A stretch of 64,000 nucleotides of DNA, taken from positions 308,730 to 372,729 of the forward strand of contig JAFLKK010000019.1 in the NCBI GenBank assembly GCA_019163375.1, given 5' to 3'. Every line of letters starts with the position of its first letter. Within the stretch, counting starts at the first letter, position 1. Positions 49,954-58,809 of this stretch are shown here, piece after piece. The translations under genes and the position numbers were made by a program. The notes below the pieces were generated by a model. It was not told the DNA's origin, ran no database searches, and worked only from the letters and a program-made list of their open reading frames with translations. Source of the stretch: Paludibacter sp. Lineage in GTDB: Bacteria > Bacteroidota > Bacteroidia > Bacteroidales > Paludibacteraceae.

Positions 49954-52368
49954 ATGAAAAAACTAATTTTTCTGCTGTTTGTCGTTTGTACCACAAATGT
50001 ATTTGCACAAACTACTGTAAAAGAGCTCAACTCTTGGAAATTTTCGAAAGGCGAAAATACTGCGGCTTCTGCCGTTCGTTTTAATGATACTGCTTGGGAG
50101 ACAGTTACTGTGCCGCACGACTGGGCAATCTATGGTCCATTCGACAAAGAGATAGATAAGCAAGTGGTGAAGATTGAGCAAAACAACGAGCAATCGGCTA
50201 CCGAAAAAACCGGACGAACAGGTGCACTGCCTTTTATTGGTGTGGGTTGGTACCGAACCAAAGTGACTTTGCCTGAATTCACCACCGATAAGCAGGTGAT
50301 TCTCGCGTTTGACGGTGCTATGAGCAATGCACAGGTATTTGTCAATGGCGAGAAAGTAGGCAGTCGACCTTACGGATACAGTTATTTTTATTTTGATATT
50401 AGTTCTTATCTCAATTCAGGGGCGGAAAATAGCATTGCGGTTCGTTTGGAGAATCATTCATTTTCGTCTCGTTGGTATCCGGGTGCCGGTTTGTACCGAA
50501 AGGTAAAATTAATTGTGAAAAACAATACGAGTTTTAAACAATGGGGGCAATACATTACTACTCCTTACGTGTCGGATCAACTGGCAAAAGTAAATATTCG
50601 TTCGCAGGTGCAGGGCGAAAACCTTACTATTAAAACCATTATTCGTGATGCAGAGGGCAAAGTGGTAGCAGAGAATAAGATAGTTGATCGGTTTGCCGAT
50701 GAGCTGGAACAAAACCTAGGCGTAAAAAATCCTCGTTTATGGAGTCCGGAAACACCTTACCTCTATACAGCTGAGCTGCAACTTTATCAGGGAGACATGC
50801 TGAAAGATACCGAAATAGTCCGTTTTGGAATTCGGACCATAAAATACAGCGCTGATAAAGGCTTTGAACTCAACGGTAAAACCACAAAGTTTAAGGGGGT
50901 ATGTCTACATCATGATTTAGGTCCTATCGGAACAGCGGTAAATAGAGCAGCACTTCGTCGTCAGTTAACGATTCTGAAGGATTTGGGTTGCAATGCCATC
51001 CGTTCTTCGCATAATATGCCATCGTTCGAGCAATTAGAGCTTTGCGACGAAATGGGATTTCTTTTTCTTGCCGAAAGTTTTGATGAATGGAAGAAACCAA
51101 AGGTAAAAAACGGTTACAATCTGTATTTTGATGAATGGGCTGAAAAGGATATGGTTAATCTTGTGCATGCTACCCGCAATCACCCCTGTATTGTGATGTG
51201 GAGTTCGGGGAATGAAGTTCCCGATCAGTGGGGCGAGGCAGGTGTAAAACGTGCCAAATGGCTGCAGGATATTTTTCATCGCGAAGACCCTACACGACCC
51301 GTCACCGTGGGAATGGATCAGGTAAAAGCAACAATGGCTTCAGGTTTCGGAGCCTTACTGGATGTTCCCGGATTGAATTATCGTGTTCATTTGTACGAAG
51401 AAGCCTATAAATCGTTTCCTCAGGGATTTATTTTGGGCTCTGAAACGGCATCTACTGTCAGTTCACGCGGTGTGTATAAGTTTCCGGTTGTGAAACAGGC
51501 CGAGAAAACCTACAATGATTTGCAATGTTCTTCGTATGATATGGAGTGCTGTAATTGGTCAAACCTTCCCGATGATGATTTTGTGATGCAGGATGATAAG
51601 CCCTGGGTGATTGGCGAATTTGTGTGGACCGGATTTGATTACCTGGGCGAACCAACGCCTTATGATAATTTCTGGCCTTCACGCAGCTCCTATTTTGGGA
51701 TGTGCGATTTGGGCGGCCTTCCTAAAGACAGGTATTATCTTTATCGCAGTCGTTGGAACACGAAAGACGAGACACTACACATTTTGCCACACTGGACATG
51801 GCCGGGTCGCGAAGGTGAAGTAACACCGGTTTTTGTTTATACCAATTACAACAGTGCTGAACTCTTTGTAAATGGAAAAAGTCAGGGTATTCAGAAAAAA
51901 AACAATGATACCAAACAGAATCGTTACCGATTGATGTGGATGAACGTGAAGTATGAACCGGGGGTGGTAAAAGTTGTGGCTTATGACGATGCAGGAAAAG
52001 CAGTAGCCGAAAAATCGGTCACTACTGCCGGCAAACCTTACGGAATCCGGCTGGAGTCCGACCAAAAAACAATTAATGCAAATGGTGCAGACCTGTGTTA
52101 CGTTACTGCCACCATCGTAGATAAAAATGGAATCCCTTGTCCAACAGCTTCTAATCAGTTACAGTTTAGAACGAATGGCGCAGGCACATTTAGAGCTGCC
52201 TGTAATGGTGATGCCACCTCATTAGAACAGTTTCATTTACCGACCATGAAAGCTTTCAGTGGTAAAGTAGTCGTATTGGTTCAGTCAACAACTATTGCCG
52301 GCAATATAGAACTTACGGTCTCGGGTACAGGATTAAAAACAGAAAAGATAGCGTTATATTCCAGATAA
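49954..52368 (+). CDS. Glycoside hydrolase family 2 (beta-galactosidase-like), secreted
   Basis: Signal peptide MKKLIFLLFVVCTTNVFAQ; DWAIYGPF, NAIRSSHNMPSFEQLELCDEMGFLFLAESFDEW, CIVMWSSGNEVPDQW, WVIGEFVWTGFDYLGEPTPY. Confidence 0.95.
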   Translation: MKKLIFLLFVVCTTNVFAQTTVKELNSWKFSKGENTAASAVRFNDTAWETVTVPHDWAIYGPFDKEIDKQVVKIEQNNEQSATEKTGRTGALPFIGVGWYRTKVTLPEFTTDKQVILAFDGAMSNAQVFVNGEKVGSRPYGYSYFYFDISSYLNSGAENSIAVRLENHSFSSRWYPGAGLYRKVKLIVKNNTSFKQWGQYITTPYVSDQLAKVNIRSQVQGENLTIKTIIRDAEGKVVAENKIVDRFADELEQNLGVKNPRLWSPETPYLYTAELQLYQGDMLKDTEIVRFGIRTIKYSADKGFELNGKTTKFKGVCLHHDLGPIGTAVNRAALRRQLTILKDLGCNAIRSSHNMPSFEQLELCDEMGFLFLAESFDEWKKPKVKNGYNLYFDEWAEKDMVNLVHATRNHPCIVMWSSGNEVPDQWGEAGVKRAKWLQDIFHREDPTRPVTVGMDQVKATMASGFGALLDVPGLNYRVHLYEEAYKSFPQGFILGSETASTVSSRGVYKFPVVKQAEKTYNDLQCSSYDMECCNWSNLPDDDFVMQDDKPWVIGEFVWTGFDYLGEPTPYDNFWPSRSSYFGMCDLGGLPKDRYYLYRSRWNTKDETLHILPHWTWPGREGEVTPVFVYTNYNSAELFVNGKSQGIQKKNNDTKQNRYRLMWMNVKYEPGVVKVVAYDDAGKAVAEKSVTTAGKPYGIRLESDQKTINANGADLCYVTATIVDKNGIPCPTASNQLQFRTNGAGTFRAACNGDATSLEQFHLPTMKAFSGKVVVLVQSTTIAGNIELTVSGTGLKTEKIALYSR

Positions 52369-52428
52369 TAAGCTCTGCTTCTATTTTTTGAAAGAAAGGA
52401 TATTTTATAATCCGAGGAACAGAAAAAC

Positions 52429-52466
52429 ATAAAAGCCCGCGAATCAATGATTTTGCGGGCTTTTAT
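52429..52466. terminator. Hairpin terminator between GH2 gene and tmRNA
   Basis: ATAAAAGCCCGC ... GCGGGCTTTTAT perfect 12-bp arms. Confidence 0.8.
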
Positions 52467-52486
52467 TTTAATTGAAATGGTTTTAG

Positions 52487-52880
52487 TGGAGCTGGAGGGA
52501 GTCGAACCCTCGTCCAAACAAGGAAATAATAAGCTTTCTACATGTTTATCTTCGCTTAAGTTTTCGAGTGTAGGCAAGACCGAAGCCACCAACCTGCACC
52601 TTATCCTTTTTATTTCATCGCGCCTCCAAGGCTAAGCGCAACTATCCCCGATTTAGCTGCATCTCCATATCAAATTGCCTCGAGGCGAGGGCATTTGGGA
52701 AATGTCTCGTTCTAGTACCTAGTACCAGAATTAAGCTTATCTACTGTGATTCGATTAAGCAGCAAGAGCGTAGTTATTTTCGCCAGTTATAAGTTTGTGT
52801 TCCGAGATTTACGAGCCAGCTTCACAACGCTCGACATGCTTACATATCAGTTCTACCTGCTGTCAAAACCAAACAGCCCC
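52487..52880 (-). ncRNA. ssrA: Transfer-messenger RNA (tmRNA), tag (A)GENNYALAA*
   Basis: 5' GGGGCTGTTTGGTTTTGACAGC, 3' GAGGGTTCGACTCCCTCCAGCTCC(A), acceptor arms pair (GGGGCUG/CAGCUCC); tag ORF GGCGAAAATAACTACGCTCTTGCTGCTTAA. Confidence 0.96.
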
Positions 52881-52988
52881 TAGACTTATCTATCTAATTG
52901 ATTATCAATTGAACTTGATTTTAAATTAGTTCTTGGGTAGTCAAACTAGTAGTCAAAGACATTTTGTTGTCTTTATTTATTTCTTCCG

Positions 52989-52996
52989 CAAAGGTA
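52989..52996 (-). promoter_or_regulatory. Bacteroidetes-type -7 element upstream of tmRNA
   Basis: Minus strand reads TACCTTTG, matching the Bacteroidetes TAnnTTTG consensus about 110 nt upstream of the mature 5' end; no convincing -33 element at standard spacing was seen. Confidence 0.4.
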
Positions 52997-53070
52997 ATGC
53001 TATTTTTTCAAAATTGTACCTTTTGCAATTTTAAAACAAGAGAAATGCTTAAATAACTTGATAATTCAAC

Positions 53071-53349
53071 TTAGTGACAAATTAATCTATTATGTTTTGC
53101 AAACAAAATGTTACCATCATCTGCTAATACCAATAAACGTCCAGCATCCTGTTGATTTGTTTTCATACCTTGCTCCATTTGAGCAAGGTTAGTTTCAACA
53201 TACGATGAAAGAGAATTATCGCCAGCCATGTAAACCAAGACTGTTTTTTGCACTTGCTCATTGAGTTCATCTTCCCTGCAACTATTAAAACAAAAGCTTA
53301 ATATGAATATAAAAAGATAGATAAAATAAGACTTTGATATCTTCATCAA
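53071..53349 (-). pseudogene. 5' fragment of a clostripain (C11)-like lipoprotein peptidase
   Basis: Lipobox-like FCFNSC, then KTVLVYMAGDNSLSSYVETNLAQMEQGM...GRLLVLADDGNILFAKHNRLICH*, i.e. only the N-terminal C11 motif, then stop; catalytic His/Cys region absent. Confidence 0.65.
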
Positions 53350-53386
53350 TGTTTATTTTAAATCATTTCAATGTGATAAAAAAAAC

Positions 53387-53965
53387 TTAAAACATCACCC
53401 CAACACCTAAAGACAACGAATGACGTACACTTGTGACAGATATTAAATTCCATGATTGACTATCCGATATGGATACATAAAGAGGAGTTTCATTAATTTG
53501 CTTAAGATTATATCCCAGTTGAAAGTTTAATCCAAAACGGCGACCAAACATTTTTTTATACCCTACTCCTGCATCAAACATTAATCCTGAATTTGCATAA
53601 GAATTTTTTATTCCAAACCCTAAATTTGTAAATAAATATGTTCTTGGATGAGTTATCACAAAAGGAGTATAATGCAACGATGCAAAAACGGGCAGGGTAT
53701 TAAATCCCGGATTTTCGTATCTGTCGGCACCTATACCGACACCTGCCGAGATGGATTTACTAAAATCATACAAACTCGTAAGGTGGAGCGATTTTCCGTA
53801 TAGGTTTACATCCTTACGTTTAAGAGTCAGGTAACTAGTCGTTGATGACAAACCGTAGAGATAATGAATATCTGTTACGAAGTGGATTTTTGACTGAGCA
53901 CTGACTTGATAACTACCAATAAAACATTGTGCAATTACCGCTAAAATAATAATTCTTTTTTTCAT
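53387..53965 (-). CDS. Secreted beta-barrel-like outer membrane protein
   Basis: Signal peptide ...QVSAQ, alternating amphipathic strands, C-terminal aromatic residue (GVGVMF). Confidence 0.65.
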   Translation of the reverse strand: MKKRIIILAVIAQCFIGSYQVSAQSKIHFVTDIHYLYGLSSTTSYLTLKRKDVNLYGKSLHLTSLYDFSKSISAGVGIGADRYENPGFNTLPVFASLHYTPFVITHPRTYLFTNLGFGIKNSYANSGLMFDAGVGYKKMFGRRFGLNFQLGYNLKQINETPLYVSISDSQSWNLISVTSVRHSLSLGVGVMF

Positions 53966-53984
53966 ATTCTTTTTTTTTGTAAAT

Positions 53985-54641
53985 TTAGAGATAGCCTCTT
54001 AAGCCTATAAATATTGAGTTATATAGTTTTGTTTTTGAAGGTAAATGTTCATCTAATGAAACTCCATCTACTATCACCGAACGACGTTTTGAATAAACAT
54101 CCTGATTGGAAAGTTCAAAGCCTACAAAGATGCCACCAGCACCAGCTCTCGACCCGCACTGAATAGCAAACTTATTTTGCCAGTAAAATCTAGCAAGTTT
54201 GAAGTCACCTTTGGCTCTGTCCGTCCAAACGGTTTGCCCTTTGTATGGCTTCTGTGTGGCCTGATAAACAACATCAAACACCTCATAAGTTAATGGTTGA
54301 ATCATTATTCCGGGTTCAATATATAAACTCCAAAATCTATTATTCTCTTTTAGAATAGGAAGTGAAAAACGCACCGATGGGGTAAGCAAAAAGTTTAATA
54401 AATCAATATCATCAATCCACCATTTGTAGTCTTTATTGGAGTCACCATAGTATCCTCCGGTTCTAATTGTTTGAAATCGATAGTTTAATGATATAGTCAA
54501 ATGACGATTTAATTTGTACCCTGTTTCAACATCAATCTGGTCGCCTTTACTGTTTATACCACCGCTAAAGCCATAAACTTTTTTTTGAGAAAATGCACTC
54601 GTGCTTAAAAACAGGAATAAAACAATAATCTTTGTTTTCAT
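53985..54641 (-). CDS. Beta-barrel-like protein, paralog A1
   Basis: Signal peptide; closely similar to 56460..57116 (e.g. KPYKGQTVWTDRAKGDFKLARFYWQNKFAIQ, SNQDVYSKRRSVIVDGVSL shared). Confidence 0.7.
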   Translation of the reverse strand: MKTKIIVLFLFLSTSAFSQKKVYGFSGGINSKGDQIDVETGYKLNRHLTISLNYRFQTIRTGGYYGDSNKDYKWWIDDIDLLNFLLTPSVRFSLPILKENNRFWSLYIEPGIMIQPLTYEVFDVVYQATQKPYKGQTVWTDRAKGDFKLARFYWQNKFAIQCGSRAGAGGIFVGFELSNQDVYSKRRSVIVDGVSLDEHLPSKTKLYNSIFIGLRGYL

Positions 54642-54647
54642 AAAGGT

Positions 54648-55223
54648 TTATGCGTTCTTATTTAAAAAGGTATAACCAAATCTTAAATGCAGATTTAACG
54701 CTACTTCGCTCTTGTTATCAACATATCCGGCACGTTTCGCAAACAGATATCTATATCCCAGGCCGATTCCCGTTTCAAAATTAATGTGTTCTCCAATATG
54801 TCTTCTAATTCCCCAGGTAGGAATTATTGAAATATCACTAACTATTGATACATTATCGAAATTTGAAATGGTAAACCAATCGGGGTGAAAACTGGTTTTG
54901 AGAGATAGGAAGTTACCTGTGTTATTCTCAGTTTTCCGTTTCTTTGAATTTCTTTTTTCCAGATTGTAGTAAAGTCGGGGCTCCAGTGTCAAAACAGGAG
55001 CCATTACGAATCCTGTTGTATTGTTATATGAACTACCCCATATTCCACTATCAAATCCAATCTCACTTCTGAGTGCGATAGTGTTTGTAAGTTTTGTTTC
55101 ATTGTTAGCCCAAATGCCAAATAATCCGACCTGAACTCCATACACGGATTTCTCAACACTTGCGTTCTGGGCTTTACCCAAAAATGATACGCAAATAAAT
55201 ACGACTGCTAAATAATATTTCAT
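54648..55223 (-). CDS. Beta-barrel-like protein, paralog B1
   Basis: Signal peptide; nearly identical to 57138..57698. Confidence 0.7.
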   Translation of the reverse strand: MKYYLAVVFICVSFLGKAQNASVEKSVYGVQVGLFGIWANNETKLTNTIALRSEIGFDSGIWGSSYNNTTGFVMAPVLTLEPRLYYNLEKRNSKKRKTENNTGNFLSLKTSFHPDWFTISNFDNVSIVSDISIIPTWGIRRHIGEHINFETGIGLGYRYLFAKRAGYVDNKSEVALNLHLRFGYTFLNKNA

Positions 55224-55245
55224 AAAAATTGTGTTTGTTTATATT

Positions 55246-55884
55246 TTAAAGAATTATGTGTAGAGTAATGGACGTATCAATATCAAGTACTTGATCTTTG
55301 AAACGATAATTTATTGTTGAGAGTTTACTGTTCATTAAATTGGTAATGTCTAAGGATGAGTATCCAAGTGCAGCAGATAGTTTCAACTTATCGGTAATTG
55401 GAACAGCCGCTCCAACTCTAATCGAATAGTAGTTGTTATCAAGCGTTTTGGTTGGATTCCATGTTTTTTGCTCAGCAAAATATGTTTCGCCAGACATACG
55501 TGCAATTCCCATTTCTGTATCTAAAAATAGATCTAAATCGTTTGGTAAACGATAGTAGAAACGTGGGCAAATTCCAAGCATACAATAATTCCCTGTATAG
55601 TTCCACTCTTTATTTGGCGATCTTTGGTATAATCCATTTCCTGCTATTTTACCTAACCCCAAACGAGCTTCTATAGCAAGAAAATGAATTTTTGGAATAG
55701 CTAACTCATAACCCAAATGAATATCTCCAGCCAAAGGACTTGAATCTGTAACCCCTAAGACTGTAATACCTACATTTAAACTACTCTTTTGTGAAAAAGC
55801 TGAACTAGTAATTAGAACTACACAGCTCAACAATAAATATCGTTTCATTAATTTTGTAAAAATTATCTTTTTGATCTTTAACAC
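55246..55884 (-). CDS. Outer membrane beta-barrel-like protein (C)
   Basis: Signal peptide SSAFSQ, VGAAVPITDKLKLSAALGYSSLDITNLM. Confidence 0.65.
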   Translation of the reverse strand: MLKIKKIIFTKLMKRYLLLSCVVLITSSAFSQKSSLNVGITVLGVTDSSPLAGDIHLGYELAIPKIHFLAIEARLGLGKIAGNGLYQRSPNKEWNYTGNYCMLGICPRFYYRLPNDLDLFLDTEMGIARMSGETYFAEQKTWNPTKTLDNNYYSIRVGAAVPITDKLKLSAALGYSSLDITNLMNSKLSTINYRFKDQVLDIDTSITLHIIL

Positions 55885-55913
55885 GTGCGGCAGCTATTAT
55901 TTACAATTGAATA

Positions 55914-56333
55914 TTAAAATTTATACCTTAGTCCCCAAGAGCTTTGCATAATTGTGGAATGCTCTGTATCAAATGTTGGTTGCAATTCAATATGTAACGA
56001 AAAATTATTGAACTTTTCGAAGGGAGTAAATTGAATACCAATCGGGACAATAAGTCCATTGTAATAATTAGCAACCACACCTACTCCTGCATAGATATTA
56101 TATTTGTCTTTATTTACGAAGTTGTAACACAAGACTAATTCCGGTGTCAAATCATCAGCTACAGTATTACTATACAATCTCAATTCGCTCCACACCTTTC
56201 CCGAGAAATTGTAACTTAATCCAATTTTAGAAAGACTCGAAGAATAATACGAAACGCTAATTTGTGAAGATACTTTGCTACTCATAAAGGTGATTACACC
56301 TAATAGAAATAAAATTTTAATAGATCGTGTCAT
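55914..56333 (-). CDS. Small beta-barrel-like secreted protein (D)
   Basis: Signal peptide, amphipathic strands, terminal SSWGLRYKF (C-terminal aromatic). Confidence 0.6.
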   Translation of the reverse strand: MTRSIKILFLLGVITFMSSKVSSQISVSYYSSSLSKIGLSYNFSGKVWSELRLYSNTVADDLTPELVLCYNFVNKDKYNIYAGVGVVANYYNGLIVPIGIQFTPFEKFNNFSLHIELQPTFDTEHSTIMQSSWGLRYKF

Positions 56334-56459
56334 AAAAGTTTTTTTATAAATTATTTGTATTTGTCGTAAAAATGCGATTCATTGAACCGTGTAAGCATTG
56401 TCTAATCACCTGCGCTAGCCTGAAGACAATCACAGCTAAAATAATCATCATCTTTTTAT

Positions 56460-57116
56460 TTAGAAATAGCCTCTTAAGCCTATAAATATTGAGTTGCATA
56501 ATTTTGTTCTCGTGGGCAAATAATTGTTTAACGAAACTCCATCTACTATCACCGAACGACGTTTTGAATACACATCCTGATTGGAAAGTTCATAACCTCC
56601 AAAGAGCGCAACATCTTTCGACCGGAACTGAATCGCAAATTTATTTTGCCAGTAAAAGCGAGCAAGTTTAAAGTCACCTTTGGCTCTATCTGTCCAAACA
56701 GTTTGCCCTTTGTATGGCTTCTGTATGGCCTGATAAGTAACATCAAATGCCTCATATGTAAAGGGCTGAATCATTATTCCGGGTTCAATATATAAACTCC
56801 AGACTGTATTATTCTTTTTTAGAATAGGAAGTGAAAAACGCACTGAAGGAATAAGTAAAATATTGTTTACATCAATATCATCAATCCTCCATTCATAGTT
56901 TTTATTGGAATCTCCATAGTGTCCTCCATCAGTCACAATTGTTTGAAACCGGCAAGCTAGAGAAGCCGTAAAAAAACAATTTATTTTACACCCCATCTCA
57001 ACTCCCATCTGATAGCCAAGTTTGTTTACACACCCGCCAAAGCCAAAAACGGTTTCTTGAGAAGATGCAATCGCACTAAAAAAGAATAGCGATAAAACAA
57101 TGATCTTTGTTTTCAT
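56460..57116 (-). CDS. Beta-barrel-like protein, paralog A2
   Basis: See 53985..54641; N-terminal half more divergent. Confidence 0.7.
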   Translation of the reverse strand: MKTKIIVLSLFFFSAIASSQETVFGFGGCVNKLGYQMGVEMGCKINCFFTASLACRFQTIVTDGGHYGDSNKNYEWRIDDIDVNNILLIPSVRFSLPILKKNNTVWSLYIEPGIMIQPFTYEAFDVTYQAIQKPYKGQTVWTDRAKGDFKLARFYWQNKFAIQFRSKDVALFGGYELSNQDVYSKRRSVIVDGVSLNNYLPTRTKLCNSIFIGLRGYF

Positions 57117-57137
57117 AAAGGTTTATGCGTTCTTATT

Positions 57138-57698
57138 TTAAAAGGTATAACCAAATCTTAAATGCAGATTTAATGCTACTTCGCTCTTGTTATCAACATA
57201 TCCGGCACGTTTTGCAAAGAGGTATCTATATCCTAGCCCGATTCCCGTTTCAAAATTAATATGCTCTCCTATATGTCTTCTAATTCCCCAAGTAGGAATT
57301 ATTGAAATATCGCTAATTATTGATACATTATCGTAATTTGAAATGGTAAACCAATCGGGGTGAAAACTAGTTTGAAGAGACAGGAAGTTACCTGTATTAT
57401 TTTCAGTTTTCCGCTTCTTTGAATTTCTTTTTTCCAGATTGTAGTAAAGTCGGGGCTCCAGCGTCAAAACAGGAGCCATTACGAATCCTGTTGTATTGTT
57501 ATATGAACTACCCCATATTCCACTATCAAATCCAATCTCGCTTCTAAGTGCTATGGTGTTTGTAAGTTTTGTCTCATTGTTAGCCCAAATGCCTAATAAT
57601 CCCGCTTGAACTCCATACACGGATTTCTCAACACTTGTGTTCTGGGCTTTACCCAAAAATGATACGCAAATAAATGCGATTGCCAAATAATGTTTCAT
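57138..57698 (-). CDS. Beta-barrel-like protein, paralog B2
   Basis: See 54648..55223. Confidence 0.7.
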   Translation of the reverse strand: MKHYLAIAFICVSFLGKAQNTSVEKSVYGVQAGLLGIWANNETKLTNTIALRSEIGFDSGIWGSSYNNTTGFVMAPVLTLEPRLYYNLEKRNSKKRKTENNTGNFLSLQTSFHPDWFTISNYDNVSIISDISIIPTWGIRRHIGEHINFETGIGLGYRYLFAKRAGYVDNKSEVALNLHLRFGYTF

Positions 57699-57840
57699 AA
57701 AAATTAAGTTTGTGTTTGTTTATATTTTAAAGAATTATACGTAGTGTGATAGACGTGTCAATATCACGTAATTTATTTTATATAAATTCTCTTATTATTT
57801 TTTCACAATTTTCATACCTTTCCATTCTGTACTGTATTAA

Positions 57841-58797
57841 TCACTCTTTCACGAATACTTTTCTTTCACTAACAGCAGACGTTCTAAAAAAACCTAAAGC
57901 ATTACCCGATAGGTTAGATGGAGGACTTGTTGGACTGGGCGTGTAGGCACCTCCATCATTTTCGAACTGCGAGATGACTGATTTGTAAAAATTATATGCG
58001 CCGGGCGAGAGCGAAAGTAGCCTTATGGTAGCCATAGATCCTGCTGAAGGATAATAGAAGTCTTCGTCGCTCACAGGACTAATTCCATCATCAATGTTTA
58101 ATCCGTTTACATAAGCGGGTAAATATTCATCGTCAAGAATAGAAAAACTCCAGACTCTGCTTGCATCTGATATAAGACCATTAATGTCATCATCCCCAAA
58201 ATCCATCATATAGTAATTCTTTTCATTACGTGGTTCTTTAAAATAAATATAGGGTGCTAAAAAATGATCTCCATCTTTGGATAGTGTCCTTGTTAGAAAC
58301 TTAACAGAGTCAATGATTGCTACATTTGGCATACTATCGGTTGCCATCACTATTTTATCCTTATACTTAACGTGTAATGTATACTTATTACCCGGAGTTC
58401 CTTTGATTTTGGTTGTATAATAAACTCCCCGAAAATCACTCGAATATGAACTAGAACTATTAATTGTATCTACAACTCCTGAGTATTTCTTTATCGTAAA
58501 GTATTCAAAAAACCATTTTGGATGAACCTCTATAGTCGGACTAAAAGCTTTTAGTGTATCGACACACCCTTTGTTATCTGAAATTATAACCAAAGCATCT
58601 GCAATACCAGTATTAGCAGAAACTTTATTACCACTAGGAGTACTTAAACTTACCCTGACAAAATAGGGTCCCTCCTCATTGGTTATTGCTCCCGCAAAAA
58701 CGATACGGGCATCGCTATCCTCTGTTTTAATTGTAAAATTATCGGTACATGAAAAAAGTAGTAGTGCGCTGATGAATATAAAAAACAATTTGTTCAT
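57841..58797 (-). CDS. DUF4249-like lipoprotein
   Basis: Lipobox LLLFSC; IVFAGAITNEEGPYFVRVSLS, downstream partner of TonB-dependent receptor. Confidence 0.8.
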   Translation of the reverse strand: MNKLFFIFISALLLFSCTDNFTIKTEDSDARIVFAGAITNEEGPYFVRVSLSTPSGNKVSANTGIADALVIISDNKGCVDTLKAFSPTIEVHPKWFFEYFTIKKYSGVVDTINSSSSYSSDFRGVYYTTKIKGTPGNKYTLHVKYKDKIVMATDSMPNVAIIDSVKFLTRTLSKDGDHFLAPYIYFKEPRNEKNYYMMDFGDDDINGLISDASRVWSFSILDDEYLPAYVNGLNIDDGISPVSDEDFYYPSAGSMATIRLLSLSPGAYNFYKSVISQFENDGGAYTPSPTSPPSNLSGNALGFFRTSAVSERKVFVKE

Positions 58798-58809
58798 ACT
58801 TATTTGTTA

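Larger units (their letters stand above)
56457..57785 (-). repeat. Segmental duplication copy 2 (copy 1 about 53981-55310)
   Basis: A2-B2 plus a remnant of the C-gene 3' end (TTTATATTTTAAAGAATTAT...GACGTGTCAATATCA) match A1-B1-C in order and orientation. Confidence 0.8.
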
